Below, piece by piece: positions 1 through 8,945 of a stretch of 64,000 nt of DNA. Position 1 is the stretch's first letter, and each line of letters opens with the position of its first letter. The notes beneath the pieces are model-generated. The model had not been told where the DNA came from. It was given only the letters and a program-made list of their open reading frames with translations, and ran no database searches. Both the position numbers and the translations under genes were made by a program. This DNA comes from Hymenobacter profundi (GTDB taxonomy: Bacteria > Bacteroidota > Bacteroidia > Cytophagales > Hymenobacteraceae): NCBI RefSeq assembly GCF_019334315.1, contig NZ_JAHWGL010000002.1:56556-120555 (forward strand), given 5' to 3'.

Positions 1-18
1 CTCAGCTCTTATCCGTCC

Positions 19-463
19 ATGGCCCATACCCAACCTTTCTTCCACCACACGGCGCACCCCACGGGCATCATGGCCCCGGCCCCCGAGCCGGAGCGCTACC
101 CTTTCCACGACAACGACGAGTGCCCGGTGGGCCAGCAACTAAACGACTATGGACTGTAAGTCCATAGGTTTGAAGGCGAATGAAATTCGGCGGTTTCGGC
201 TAAAGCCGGTCGCCCTGACTGCTCGCTTTTCTACAACGAAGCGAAAGTGACGCTTCGAGCATAGAAGTGAGTAGCAACTAAAGTCTTGCCCTAAAGGGCA
301 TAGCTTTAACTAGCGTGCTTGAAAAGTAAAGGCCAGCGGCGAGTGGCAATACTACGAGCCTAAGCAGAAAGAAGAAACCCGGCCGCGCTGCATCACCTGC
401 GCCGAGCTTAACCCGCAAGGGGCTGGCCGGCCCCTACCCGCCTCCCGAATTCCCAACGCATGA
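19..463 (+). pseudogene. Small unknown gene split by a 187-bp insertion
   Basis: An ATG at 19 opens a 46-codon frame that stops at 157-159, inside inserted sequence. Removing exactly 144-330 joins codon AA|G and restores one 85-codon frame. It runs ...CPVGQQLKASGEWQYYEP... and ends at TGA 461-463. Because 187 is not a multiple of three, the clean restoration is strong evidence that this is the ancestral gene. The restored stop overlaps the ATG of the outer-membrane factor gene at 460 (ATGA), so the two were probably translationally coupled. The predicted product is small and soluble, with three cysteines, two of them as CITC. I do not recognise a named family. As it stands only an N-terminal peptide can be made. 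Confidence 0.75.
144..330. mobile_element. Palindrome-rich non-coding insertion (MITE-like)
   Basis: The 187-bp segment interrupts the small gene at 19-463 and has no open frame of note. It starts with a perfect 9-bp hairpin (CTATGGACT, loop GTA, AGTCCATAG; 147-167). Next come CGGC-TAAA-GCCG, a CGAAGCG/CGCTTCG stem with AAAGTGA between its arms, and TGCCC-TAAA-GGGCA. Target and element end both read TAAA (CTAAA on the left, GTAAA on the right), with no clear target duplication. Subterminal hairpins and cleavage-site-like ends resemble non-autonomous IS200/IS605 derivatives. A stand-alone structured RNA mobile unit is an alternative. No transposase is nearby and no second copy was seen. Confidence 0.55.
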
Positions 464-1788
464 AATTCCCCCGCCTTACAGCCCTGGCCTGGCTGCTGCC
501 CGGCCTGCTGGCCAGCTTTGCGGCCCGGGCGCAGCCGGCGTCCGCCCCCGCGGCCCCGCCAGTGCGGGACCTGGCCTACTACCTGGCCCAGGCCCAGCAG
601 AACAGCCCCCTGGCCCGCGACGCCCAGAACCAGGTGCAGGCCGCCGGCCTCGAAGCCCAGCGCCTGCGCGCCCTCTACACCCGCGCCCAGGTCACGGTGA
701 GTGGCAACTACCTCGTGGCCCCGGTGCTCTCCCACGACAACGGGCAGACCAAGCTGCTGTACTCCGGCGAAAACGCCACCAACTACACCGGCTACGACAA
801 GGCCCTGAGCAACGGGGCCCTCTACCAGGGGCTGGTGCAGCTCACGCAGCCCCTGTTTGCCACGGGTCGCTACAACGTGTACGCCCAGCAAACCCAGAAC
901 CTGGCGTTGAGCCAGCAAAACCTGGCCCGCCTCTCGGTGCACGACCTGGAAAAGCTGGTGGCCGACCAGTACATCCTTTGCCGGCAGGACCTGGAGCAGC
1001 TCACCTACGTGCGCGAGCTGCTCGCCATCCTCAACACCCAAAGCCTGCTGGTGCGCAAGCTCGTGGAGGCCAGCCTGCTCAAGCAGTCCGACTACACCCT
1101 GCTCACCATCGAGCAGCAAACCCAGCAGCTGGCCCTGAACACCTACCGGGCCGCCTACCGCCGCGACCTGCTGGACCTCAACGTGCTCAGCGGCATCGGC
1201 GACACCACGGAAGTGGTGCTGCCCGCGCCCAACGTGACGCTGCAGCGCACGCCGGTGGCCGCCCCCCGCTTTCTGGAGCGCTACCGCCTCGACAGCCTCG
1301 GGCTGGCCGCCACCCAGCAGGTGTTCGAGCTGCGCTACCGGCCCCAGGCCAGCGCCTTCGTGAACGGGGGCCTGAACGCCGTGTCGTTCGGCGACATCCC
1401 CAACCGCTTCGGCACCAGCGCCGGGCTGAGCTTTTCGCTGTTTCTCTTCGACGGGCACCAGCGCGAGTTGAGCCGGCAGCGCACCGGCATCCTGCTGCGC
1501 TCGGTGCAGCAGGCGCGCCAGAACTTTCAGACCGTGAACCCCGTGCGCGAGCAGCGCATTTTGGGCGAGCTGCGGGCCCTGGAGGAGCGCCAGCGCCTAG
1601 CCCGCGCGCAGCTGGCCAGTTACCGCTCGCTGCTCGACTCCTACAAGCGCGAGGTCATCGCCGGCCAGCTCTCGGTCATCAACTACGTGCAGGTGCTCAA
1701 GAGCTACGCAGCCGCCAGCCGCGACCTGGTGCTGCTTGACAACAACCGCCTGCTGCTCATCAACGCCTACAATTACTGGAACTGGTAG
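460..1788 (+). CDS. TolC-family outer-membrane efflux protein
   Basis: The protein has 442 residues. A Sec signal peptide covers about residues 1-24 (LLASFAARAQ). The long alpha-helical repeats are typical of the outer-membrane factor family (two OEP repeats, roughly 35-220 and 260-440), and the length is usual for the family. It should trimerise as the outer-membrane channel of the RND pump encoded next. It starts inside the stop of the disrupted small gene and ends 4 bp before the adaptor's ATG, so this is a tight operon. The family call is secure; the substrate is unknown. Confidence 0.9.
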   Translation: MKFPRLTALAWLLPGLLASFAARAQPASAPAAPPVRDLAYYLAQAQQNSPLARDAQNQVQAAGLEAQRLRALYTRAQVTVSGNYLVAPVLSHDNGQTKLLYSGENATNYTGYDKALSNGALYQGLVQLTQPLFATGRYNVYAQQTQNLALSQQNLARLSVHDLEKLVADQYILCRQDLEQLTYVRELLAILNTQSLLVRKLVEASLLKQSDYTLLTIEQQTQQLALNTYRAAYRRDLLDLNVLSGIGDTTEVVLPAPNVTLQRTPVAAPRFLERYRLDSLGLAATQQVFELRYRPQASAFVNGGLNAVSFGDIPNRFGTSAGLSFSLFLFDGHQRELSRQRTGILLRSVQQARQNFQTVNPVREQRILGELRALEERQRLARAQLASYRSLLDSYKREVIAGQLSVINYVQVLKSYAAASRDLVLLDNNRLLLINAYNYWNW

Positions 1789-1792
1789 TCTC

Positions 1793-2764
1793 ATGCCGAT
1801 AACATCCCTTTTAGCTTTACTATCCTTCCCCCGTGTCGCCCGGCTTGCCCTGGGACGGGCGGTGCTGCTGGCCCTGCCCGCGCTGGTGCTGGCCTGCCAT
1901 TCCGGCGACCCCGCCGAGGAAGCGGCCGGGCCGCCGCCCCGGGCCCAGGTGAAGACCGTGCAGGCCTTAACGCAGCCCCTGGAAGAGTTCGTGAGCTTCC
2001 CGGCCACGAGCATCTACCCGCGCAAAAGCGCGGTGACGGCCCCCATCGCGGCCTACGTCACCGGCGTGCGGGTGCGCATCGGCGATAGGGTCAGCGCGGG
2101 TCAGGTTCTCTTTACCCTCGAAACCCGGGAGCGTCGCGCCCTGGGCGGCAGCATCACGCGCATCGACCCGAGTTTGCGCGACTTCGGCCTGCAAGCCGTG
2201 AAGGCGCCGGCCAGCGGCGTGGTCAGCGTGCTCGACCAGCCCCAGCCCGGTGCCTTTGTGCCGGAGGGCGCCCCGCTGTGCACCGTGGCCGAAAGCAGCC
2301 AGCTCGTGTTTCAGCTCAGCCTGCCCTATGAGTACCACCAGCTGGCCGCCGGCCAGCCCACGGTCACCATCCTGCTGCCCGACAGTACCCGGCTGATGGG
2401 CACGGTGCAGGCCCCGCTGGCCAGCGTGAGCACGGGTCAAGCCGAGGTGTACCTGGTGCGCCCGCAGAACGTGACGGCCGTTATCCCCGAAAACCTGGTG
2501 GTGCAGGTGCGCCTGACCAAGGCGCGCCACGCGGCGGCCCAGCTGTTACCGGCCTCCGCCGTGCTCTCGGATGAGACGCTGGATAACTACTGGGTGATGA
2601 AGCTCGTGAACGACTCGACGGCCGTCAAAGTGCCGGTGAAGCTCGGCACCCAGACGCCCGAGCAGATGCAGATTTTAAGTCCGGTGTTTGGCGCCAACGA
2701 CCGGATTCTGAGCGCCGGCAACTACGGACTGGCCGACACGGCTAAAGTGAAAGTGGTACGATGA
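1793..2764 (+). CDS. RND periplasmic adaptor (HlyD/MFP family) lipoprotein
   Basis: The predicted 323-residue membrane-fusion protein links inner-membrane pump and outer-membrane channel. I chose the ATG at 1793 because it gives a lipoprotein signal (LVLAC at about residues 23-27). An earlier ATG at 1736 would overlap the upstream gene and push the signal inward. A biotinyl-lipoyl-like segment is visible around GDRVSAGQVLFTLE and continues near the APASGVVS region, with a beta-barrel after it. At 323 residues it is short for the family and the hairpin between the lipoyl halves seems reduced. The stop overlaps the pump's ATG (ATGA at 2761-2764). Confidence 0.88.
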   Translation: MPITSLLALLSFPRVARLALGRAVLLALPALVLACHSGDPAEEAAGPPPRAQVKTVQALTQPLEEFVSFPATSIYPRKSAVTAPIAAYVTGVRVRIGDRVSAGQVLFTLETRERRALGGSITRIDPSLRDFGLQAVKAPASGVVSVLDQPQPGAFVPEGAPLCTVAESSQLVFQLSLPYEYHQLAAGQPTVTILLPDSTRLMGTVQAPLASVSTGQAEVYLVRPQNVTAVIPENLVVQVRLTKARHAAAQLLPASAVLSDETLDNYWVMKLVNDSTAVKVPVKLGTQTPEQMQILSPVFGANDRILSAGNYGLADTAKVKVVR

Positions 2765-5700
2765 AGCAGGACCAGCCCAGCAACGCCGCCCCCGTACCCG
2801 CCGTGGTGCCGCAGCCCGTGCACCGCGACGGCCTGCCCGCCGTGGGCGCCAACGGCCCGGCCGGCAGCCCGCCGCCCCCGACGCCCGACCCGGCCGACTC
2901 GACCTACTTCCAGACCTACCGCAAGCCCATCCTGCTGGTGGCCCTGCTGCTGCTGGCGGCCGGCATCTTCGCCTACCAGCGCATGCAGACGGCGCTGTTT
3001 CCCGAAGTCACCTTTCCCAAAATCACGCTCATCGCCGACAACGGGCAGCAGCCCGTGGACCGGATGATGATAACCGTCACCAAGCCGCTGGAGTCGGCCG
3101 TGAAGCGGGTGAAGGGCGTGACCATCGTCAAGAGCAGCACCAGCCGCGGCTCCTGCGTGATTGAGGTGTACCTGACCTGGGACGTGGACGTGTACGCCAC
3201 CAAAACGCAGCTGGAAAGCCGCATCAACGAAATCAAGGGGCTGCTGCCGGCGGGCGTCACCATCTCGACTGAGGCCATGAACCAGTCGCTGTTTCCGGTG
3301 CTGGGCTACACGCTGGAAAGCAGTTCCCGCTCCCCCATCGCCCTGCGCGACGCGGCCAACCTGGTGGCGCGGCCCCTGTTTTCGCAGGTGCCCGGGGCCT
3401 CCAACGTGGTGGTGCGCGGCGGCAAGGCCAAGGAATACGTGGTGATTCCCGACGCCGTGAAGCTCACGGCCCTGGGCATCCCGCCGGGCCAGCTGCTCAC
3501 GGCCTTCGCCAACACCAACTTCGTGCTCAGCAACGGCAACCTGGCCAACTTCCGCCGGCTCTACCTCACGCTGACGGATACGCGTTTGGCCGACGTGCGC
3601 GACCTGGAAAACGTGGTGGTGCGCGCCGACGCCGGCCGCGTGGTGCGCCTGCGCGACGTGGCCCGCGTGGACGTGCAGGAGCAGCAGGAGTTCGTTATCA
3701 TTAACGCCAACGGCCACGACGCCGTGCTCGTGGACCTCGTGAAGCAGCAGGGCACCAACCTGGTGAACTTTGCCCGCGACGCCCACGCCAAGGCCGAGGA
3801 AGTGCAGCGCCTGCTGCCGCCGGGCATGAAGCTCAAGCCCTACTACGACCAGTCGGCGTTTGTCGGCGACAGCATCGACAGCGTGGTGCACAGCATCCTG
3901 GAAGGGCTGGCGCTGGCCATCCTGGTGATGATAGTGTTCCTGCGCTCCTGGCGGGCCAGCCTGGTGGTGCTACTCACCATTCCGGTCACGGTGGGCTTCA
4001 CGCTGCTGGTGCTCTACCTGGTGGGCATCACCATCAACATCATGTCGCTCGGCGCCATCGCGGCCTCGGTGGGCCTGATTATCGACGACGCCATCGTCAT
4101 CATCGAGCAGATATACCGGGTGCACGAGGAGAACCCCAAGGAAAGCAAGTTCCGGGTGGTGCGCGAGGCCATCCGCGACCTGTTTCCGGCCATGGTGGCC
4201 TCCTCGCTGAGCACCATCGTCATCCACTTTCCCTTCCGCCTGATGAGCGGGCTGGCGGGCTCCTTCTTCAAGGAGCTGTCCGACACCATGCAGATTACCA
4301 TGGTCTGCTCGTTTCTGGTGACCTGGCTGCTGCTGCCGGTGCTGCACCTGCTCATCGGCTACCGCGCCGGCAAGCAGGCGCACGTCCACAACGCGGCCCA
4401 GGAGCAGGCCGAAAAGCTCAGCTGGCTCACCGGGCTGTTTGCCCGGCCGCTGCTGGCCATTTTGTTCGTAGTGGTGCTGGCGGGCGGGGCCTACTTAGTG
4501 TCGGGCAAGCTCGAAACCGGCTTTCTGCCCGACCTCGACGAGGGCACCATCGTGCTGGACTACTACTCGCCGCCGGGCACGTCGCTGGAAGAAACCGACA
4601 AGATGCTGCGAGCGGCCGAGAAAATCATCATTGCCCACCCCGACGTGGAAAGCTACTCGCGCCGCACCGGCATCCGCATGGCCTTCCGCACGGTGCCGGC
4701 CAACTACGGCGACTACTCCATCCAGCTCAAAGCCGACCACCAGCTCAGCACGCCCGAGGTCATCAACCAGCTGCGCCAGCGTATCAACGCCACCCAGCCG
4801 GCGCTAACCATCGACTTCGGCCAGCGCATCGCCGACCTGCTTGGCGACTTGATGAGCACGCCCAGCCCCATCGAAATCAAGATTTTCGGCGACAACCAGG
4901 CCACCCTCGAAAAGCTGGCCCGCCAGGCCGGGCAGGTGCTGGAAAAGACGCCCGGCGTGGCCGACGTGGAGGACGGGCTGGTGGTGGCCGGCCCCGGCAT
5001 CATCTTCCGGCCGGATTTGGCCAAGCTGGGGGTGTACAACCTCACGCCCACCGACTTCCAGACCCAGCTCAACGCCCTCACCGGCGGGGTGCCGCTGGTG
5101 GGCATTGGGGCCAGTCAGGGCAACGTCTCGCCGGCCCAGAGCGCCATGCTCGGCGGGGTGCAGGTGGGCCAGGTGCAGGACGGCGAGCAGATGCGCACCG
5201 TGCTGCTGCGCTTCGTGGACTTCCGCCAGAACTCGCTGGCGCAGCTCAAAAAGCAGCTCATCTTCCTGCCCGACGGCACGGCCAAGCCGCTGGCCTTCTT
5301 CACCGCCATCGACGTGGAGGCCGGCGAGGTGGACCTGCGCCGCGAAAACCTCAAGTCGGCCGTGGTGCTCACCGCCCGCCTCAACGGCCGGGATTTGGGC
5401 AGCACGATTAAGGAGTTGCAGCAGCGCCTGGGTCAGCAGCTGCCCCTGCCGCCGGGCTACACCGTGGTCTACGGCGGCGCCTACGCCGAGCAGCAGTCCT
5501 CGTTTCGGGAGCTGGAGCTGATTCTGCTCACGGCTTCGCTGCTGGTGTTCACCGTGCTGCTGTTTTTGTTTCGGGAGTGGCTGATTTCGCTGCTCATCCT
5601 CTTCATCTCGGTCATGGGCATCACCGGCTGCCTGCTGGGTTTGTTTTTTACCGGCATCCCGCTCAACGTGAGCTCCTACACGGGCATCATCATGATTGTG

Positions 5701-6024
5701 GGCATCATCGCCGAAAATGCCATTTTCACCGTCAACCAGTTCTACGCCAGCCTGCGCGAGGGCGGCGACGTGGACCAAGCCATCCGCTTTGCCATTGCCC
5801 TGCGCATCCGGCCCAAGCTGATGACGGCCATCGGCGCCATCCTGGCGTTGATGCCGCTGGCCCTGGGCATCGGGCTGGGCGCGCAGATGCAGCAGCCGCT
5901 GGCCGTCTCGGTTATCGGCGGCTTTCTGGTGGCGCTGCCGCTGCTGCTGTTCGTGCTGCCCAGCGGCATGCGCCTGATTTATCACCGCCGCAGCGCCGCC
6001 CAGGAGCTGGCCGAGCGGGGCTAA
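2761..6024 (+). CDS. RND efflux permease (AcrB/CusA superfamily)
   Basis: The 1087-residue inner-membrane pump is a full-length RND transporter with an extra proline-rich N-terminal tail of about 50 residues before TM1 (around residues 58-78). TM4 carries the paired aspartates of proton-coupled drug pumps (LIIDDAIVIIEQ, D442-D443). TM10 has GIIAENAIF with Glu985, where AcrB-type pumps have the conserved lysine; heavy-metal pumps have Glu at this place. The protein therefore mixes signatures of the HAE and HME branches, so the substrate (organic or metal) cannot be assigned. It is translationally coupled to the adaptor and followed 19 bp later by a lipoprotein gene. Confidence 0.92.
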   Translation: MKQDQPSNAAPVPAVVPQPVHRDGLPAVGANGPAGSPPPPTPDPADSTYFQTYRKPILLVALLLLAAGIFAYQRMQTALFPEVTFPKITLIADNGQQPVDRMMITVTKPLESAVKRVKGVTIVKSSTSRGSCVIEVYLTWDVDVYATKTQLESRINEIKGLLPAGVTISTEAMNQSLFPVLGYTLESSSRSPIALRDAANLVARPLFSQVPGASNVVVRGGKAKEYVVIPDAVKLTALGIPPGQLLTAFANTNFVLSNGNLANFRRLYLTLTDTRLADVRDLENVVVRADAGRVVRLRDVARVDVQEQQEFVIINANGHDAVLVDLVKQQGTNLVNFARDAHAKAEEVQRLLPPGMKLKPYYDQSAFVGDSIDSVVHSILEGLALAILVMIVFLRSWRASLVVLLTIPVTVGFTLLVLYLVGITINIMSLGAIAASVGLIIDDAIVIIEQIYRVHEENPKESKFRVVREAIRDLFPAMVASSLSTIVIHFPFRLMSGLAGSFFKELSDTMQITMVCSFLVTWLLLPVLHLLIGYRAGKQAHVHNAAQEQAEKLSWLTGLFARPLLAILFVVVLAGGAYLVSGKLETGFLPDLDEGTIVLDYYSPPGTSLEETDKMLRAAEKIIIAHPDVESYSRRTGIRMAFRTVPANYGDYSIQLKADHQLSTPEVINQLRQRINATQPALTIDFGQRIADLLGDLMSTPSPIEIKIFGDNQATLEKLARQAGQVLEKTPGVADVEDGLVVAGPGIIFRPDLAKLGVYNLTPTDFQTQLNALTGGVPLVGIGASQGNVSPAQSAMLGGVQVGQVQDGEQMRTVLLRFVDFRQNSLAQLKKQLIFLPDGTAKPLAFFTAIDVEAGEVDLRRENLKSAVVLTARLNGRDLGSTIKELQQRLGQQLPLPPGYTVVYGGAYAEQQSSFRELELILLTASLLVFTVLLFLFREWLISLLILFISVMGITGCLLGLFFTGIPLNVSSYTGIIMIVGIIAENAIFTVNQFYASLREGGDVDQAIRFAIALRIRPKLMTAIGAILALMPLALGIGLGAQMQQPLAVSVIGGFLVALPLLLFVLPSGMRLIYHRRSAAQELAERG

Positions 6025-6043
6025 CGCTCTATCCCCTTCCCTG

Positions 6044-7075
6044 ATGAAGAACGCAAACCAAAGGCTCCTGGCCTGCGCGGGTGCACTGCTGCTGCTGGCC
6101 GGGGGCTGCCACTCCGACAACCACGCGAAACAAGCTGCCGCGAATCCGCCGGCGGCCGTGCCGCTGTTGCAGCTGCAGCACACCGTGCCGCTGCCCCACG
6201 TTAAGGGCGGCTTCGACCTGATGGCGCTGGACGCGGCCGGCCAGCGGCTGTTTGTGGCCGCCGAAGACAACCACACTGTGGAAGTCCTTGACGTGCGCAG
6301 CGGGCGGGCCCTGGCCAGCCTGCCGGGCTTCAACGAGCCGAAGTGGGTGGTGTACCGGCCCGAAGGCAACCGGGTGTTCGTTTCAACTGGCGACGGCCGC
6401 GTGACGGAGCTGGACGGGAAAACCTACCAGAAAGTGCGCTCTTATGCCTTCCGCGAAGCCTGCAACAACCTGCGCTACGACAGCCTCCCCCAGCAGCTGG
6501 TGGTGGGCGTGGGCAAAAGCTTCGGGGCCCTCGGGCTGATAGACACAGAGCGGAATGTGAAGGCCGGCGAAATTCCCCTGGCCGGCTACGCCAAGCAATT
6601 TGAGCTGGACGGCAACCGCATTTACGTGAACGAGCCGGCGTTGAATCAGGTAGAAGTCATCGACCGCACCACCCGCAAGCCGGTCGCCACCTGGCCCGTT
6701 ACAGGTTTCAGCCAGAACATTCCCATGGCCCTGGACCGGGTGCACCACCGGCTGTTCGTGGCCTGCGCGCCGGGGCAGCTGGTGGTGTTTTCAACCTCAG
6801 ACGGGAAGCCAGTGGCCAAGCTGTCCATTCCGGCGGACGCCGATGGCATCTACTACGATGCCCGGCGGGTCCGGCTCTACATTTCCTGCGGCGCCGGCAG
6901 CATCGCCGTGGTGCAGCAGCAGACGCCGGACCGCTACCAAACCCTGCAGCTGCTGCCCACCGTACCGGGTGCGGGCACCTCGCTGTACTCGGCAGCCCTG
7001 GACGCTTATTTTCTGGCCACCCCGCAAGCAGCCGGGAGGGTGGCCTCCCTCCGAGTCTACCGCGTGGAGAAGTAA
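6044..7075 (+). CDS. YncE-like beta-propeller lipoprotein
   Basis: The 343-residue protein has a lipoprotein signal (LLLLAGGC, Cys at about 22). Repeated blades follow, of the type LFVAAEDNHTVEVLDVRSG and IYVNEPALNQVEVIDRTT, as in YVTN/YncE-like seven-bladed propellers. It is expected on the periplasmic face of a membrane. It lies 19 bp after the RND pump gene and is probably the last gene of that operon. A scaffold or sensing role for the efflux complex is only inference from position. Confidence 0.8.
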   Translation: MKNANQRLLACAGALLLLAGGCHSDNHAKQAAANPPAAVPLLQLQHTVPLPHVKGGFDLMALDAAGQRLFVAAEDNHTVEVLDVRSGRALASLPGFNEPKWVVYRPEGNRVFVSTGDGRVTELDGKTYQKVRSYAFREACNNLRYDSLPQQLVVGVGKSFGALGLIDTERNVKAGEIPLAGYAKQFELDGNRIYVNEPALNQVEVIDRTTRKPVATWPVTGFSQNIPMALDRVHHRLFVACAPGQLVVFSTSDGKPVAKLSIPADADGIYYDARRVRLYISCGAGSIAVVQQQTPDRYQTLQLLPTVPGAGTSLYSAALDAYFLATPQAAGRVASLRVYRVEK

Positions 7076-7124
7076 TGGCTCCCTATTGGGCAGTGGGGCA
7101 GGGATACCCGCGCAAAAGCACACC

Positions 7125-7580
7125 TCAGAGCACCAGCCCGGGCAACGGTAGCAAGAGCATCGCCGCACGCGCGGCGGGCCAGTCGTCGTGGTCCGGCTCC
7201 AGCACGCTGGCCAGCAGCAGGACCAGCCACGCCAGGCGCAGGTGCGGAGCAGCCCAGCTCAGCACCTGCACCGGGGGGATGGGCCAGGGCGAAAGGCTCA
7301 GCAGCACCAGCACCAGGGCGACATGCCAGAGGACCAGGGCCGTGGCCAGCCGCCACGGGTAAAGCAGCGCCCGCCGCCGGTCCTGGCGGGTGAGGCCGAG
7401 CAGGGTACTGCCGTAGTCGGCGGGGGCGGGCGGCCCCAGCCACCTCACCAGCCGGGGCCAGGCCGCGAGGCGCACCCACCAGCTCCAGCCGCGGGCTTTC
7501 CATCCCCAGCGTTGGGCATGGTGCCGGACCGCAGCCCGGAGCGGGTGCAACAAACGCAGAAAGGTGGGGGAAGGCGGCAT
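7125..7580 (-). CDS. Unknown membrane protein behind a fluoride riboswitch
   Basis: The predicted product has 151 residues, basic and Trp-rich at the N-terminus (KARGWSWWVR). Two strong hydrophobic segments lie at about 75-97 and 113-128, and the end is Leu/Pro-rich. I do not recognise a family. The start is the ATG nearest the riboswitch (55 nt downstream of it); a start at 7655 would run into the riboswitch itself. Its 5' leader carries a fluoride aptamer and a promoter element matching those of the main fluoride operon. I infer that it is induced by fluoride and could be a new fluoride-tolerance membrane protein. The reading frame itself is moderately certain, because GC-rich sequence gives many chance frames. 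Confidence 0.55.
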   Translation of the reverse strand: MPPSPTFLRLLHPLRAAVRHHAQRWGWKARGWSWWVRLAAWPRLVRWLGPPAPADYGSTLLGLTRQDRRRALLYPWRLATALVLWHVALVLVLLSLSPWPIPPVQVLSWAAPHLRLAWLVLLLASVLEPDHDDWPAARAAMLLLPLPGLVL

Positions 7581-7634
7581 GGCGAGGAGCGAACAGGATA
7601 AACTACCCCGGCGGCCCCAGCGGGCCCCCGGTCT

Positions 7635-7694
7635 GGTAGGAATCATCAGCGCCAAGCCGGGGCCTGGGCGGTTCGCGGTGGAAATCCATCACCG
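7635..7694 (-). ncRNA. Fluoride (crcB-type) riboswitch, copy 2
   Basis: Read on the minus strand, the segment has P1 CGGTGATGG...CCACCG, then GAACCGCC, a GC-rich stem, and GCTGATGATTCCTACC. This is the layout of known fluoride aptamers (GGxGAUG, AAC-GCC, GCUGAUG-xx-CCUAC), including the GGA/UCC pseudoknot pairing. A GC-rich hairpin (GGCCC-GCTG-GGGCC) follows before the ATG at 7580 and may be the expression platform, though it has no U-tract. Aptamer core, leader and downstream GGGTAG(T/C)T(T/C)ATCCTGT are shared with the copy at 13716-13776. Confidence 0.88.
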
Positions 7695-7706
7695 AATACT
7701 GTGGGC

Positions 7707-7714
7707 CGAAGATA
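7707..7714 (-). promoter_or_regulatory. Putative -7 element (TATCTTCG) of fluoride riboswitch 2
   Basis: TATCTTCG on the minus strand resembles the Bacteroidetes -7 box TAnnTTTG and sits about 13 nt before the aptamer. The same octamer with the same upstream T-run occurs at the same place before riboswitch 1 (13786-13793). No convincing -33 TTTG was seen. Confidence 0.45.
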
Positions 7715-7798
7715 GAAAAAACCAGCGAATTATAAACCTGCCTGCCGGGGTAAACATCAGGCCCATTGGCCCGTTGAACAGCATCACCCCTGTCGCCT

Positions 7799-8791
7799 AT
7801 GAAAGCCCTTCTCCACTCGACGTCCTTATCCAAGCACCGGGTCGCTTTGCTGGCGGGCCTGAGCCTGGCCGCCTGGCTGAACGGCTGCGCCGTGGCAAAA
7901 ATCAGCGAGGCCCACGCCCAGGACAGCCGGCGGGCCGAGGTCGAATGCGCCCCCGCCTCCACCACGACCATGCCCCTGCCGGGTCCGTCCCTGCCGCCCG
8001 CACAGGTGCTGGCCGACACCCTCTTGCGGGGCCATTTCACGCCGGCCGCGCTGGAGGCGGCCAACCGCTACGGCCTGCTGCCGGCCCTGCACCGCCTCGC
8101 GGCCGCGCCGGTGGGCTCGCTGACCCGGCTGGGCGAGCGGCAGCGGGTGAGCGAACAGCTGGCCGCGCTGGCGCTGGCCGTGAGCAGCACCGCCGCCGAG
8201 CTGGACTGCGAGGAGGAGCGGGCCGACCAGATTGCCGACTACCTGCTGGACCGCGCCGGCAGCCGGGTGCGCACCTTCACGCTGCTCTCCATCCTGCTCG
8301 GGGCGCTGGGCACGGTCGTCACGGGGGTGATGTCGCTGCTGGAAGTGCGCAAAACGCTGTACCGGCCCATCGGCATTGCCTTTGGCCTGGCCGGGGCTAC
8401 GCTCGGGCTGCTCACCCTGCGCACCTCCGAAACCACCGTGGACTTCCGGCACCGCCGCAACGCCCTGGCCGCCATCGGCCGCGGCCCGGCCGCGGCGCCG
8501 GTGTTTCCCGCCGCCGTGTGGGTTCACCTGACGCAGGCCAGCTCCCACCGCCCGGAAGTCCTTTCCCCCCGCCAAACGCTGCTGCAACGCTGGCAGACCA
8601 CCGGCGAGCTCGGGGCCAAGGACGCGGCGGATAAAGAGCGCCTGCTGCACCTGCTCTTCGGGCCGGGCGGCACCTACAAGGCCAGCGAGCTGCGCATCCG
8701 GGCCAATTTCTACGACCAGCTCGAATCCAGCGTCGCCCTGATGAAGCCCGACGTGTTCCTGCTCAGCCAGCAGGTGGCCACCCTCCCTTGA
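7799..8791 (+). CDS. Unknown membrane-attached lipoprotein
   Basis: The 330-residue protein starts with a lipoprotein signal (LSLAAWLNGC, Cys at about 31). A helical N-terminal half follows, then two adjacent hydrophobic segments (about 160-182 and 188-206) and a charged C-terminal part. No family recognised. It is transcribed away from riboswitch 2, with its ATG 105 bp from the aptamer, so the two transcription units are divergent and share about 100 bp of control region. Confidence 0.7.
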   Translation: MKALLHSTSLSKHRVALLAGLSLAAWLNGCAVAKISEAHAQDSRRAEVECAPASTTTMPLPGPSLPPAQVLADTLLRGHFTPAALEAANRYGLLPALHRLAAAPVGSLTRLGERQRVSEQLAALALAVSSTAAELDCEEERADQIADYLLDRAGSRVRTFTLLSILLGALGTVVTGVMSLLEVRKTLYRPIGIAFGLAGATLGLLTLRTSETTVDFRHRRNALAAIGRGPAAAPVFPAAVWVHLTQASSHRPEVLSPRQTLLQRWQTTGELGAKDAADKERLLHLLFGPGGTYKASELRIRANFYDQLESSVALMKPDVFLLSQQVATLP

Positions 8792-8945
8792 GGCCCGCAG
8801 CAGGTCCGCGGCTGGCTCTCACGTTCGGGCTGACGGCAGCCGGCGGCGCTGGTCTAAACCAAAGAAAAGCTACCCGCATAATAAGGCAACCGTCTATAAG
8901 GCTGCAAAAATCAATAAAGAGAAGCTGGCAGGCCAGCCAAACAGC

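Noticed and set aside
352..1458. Long minus-strand frame opposite the outer-membrane factor gene
   Set aside because: It is a GC-rich shadow; composition is repetitive (His/Gln/Gly-rich), while the plus-strand frame has a clear family match.
4804..6369. 521-codon minus-strand frame across the RND pump and lipoprotein genes
   Set aside because: It overlaps two well-supported plus-strand genes and shows only low-complexity His/Gln/Gly content.
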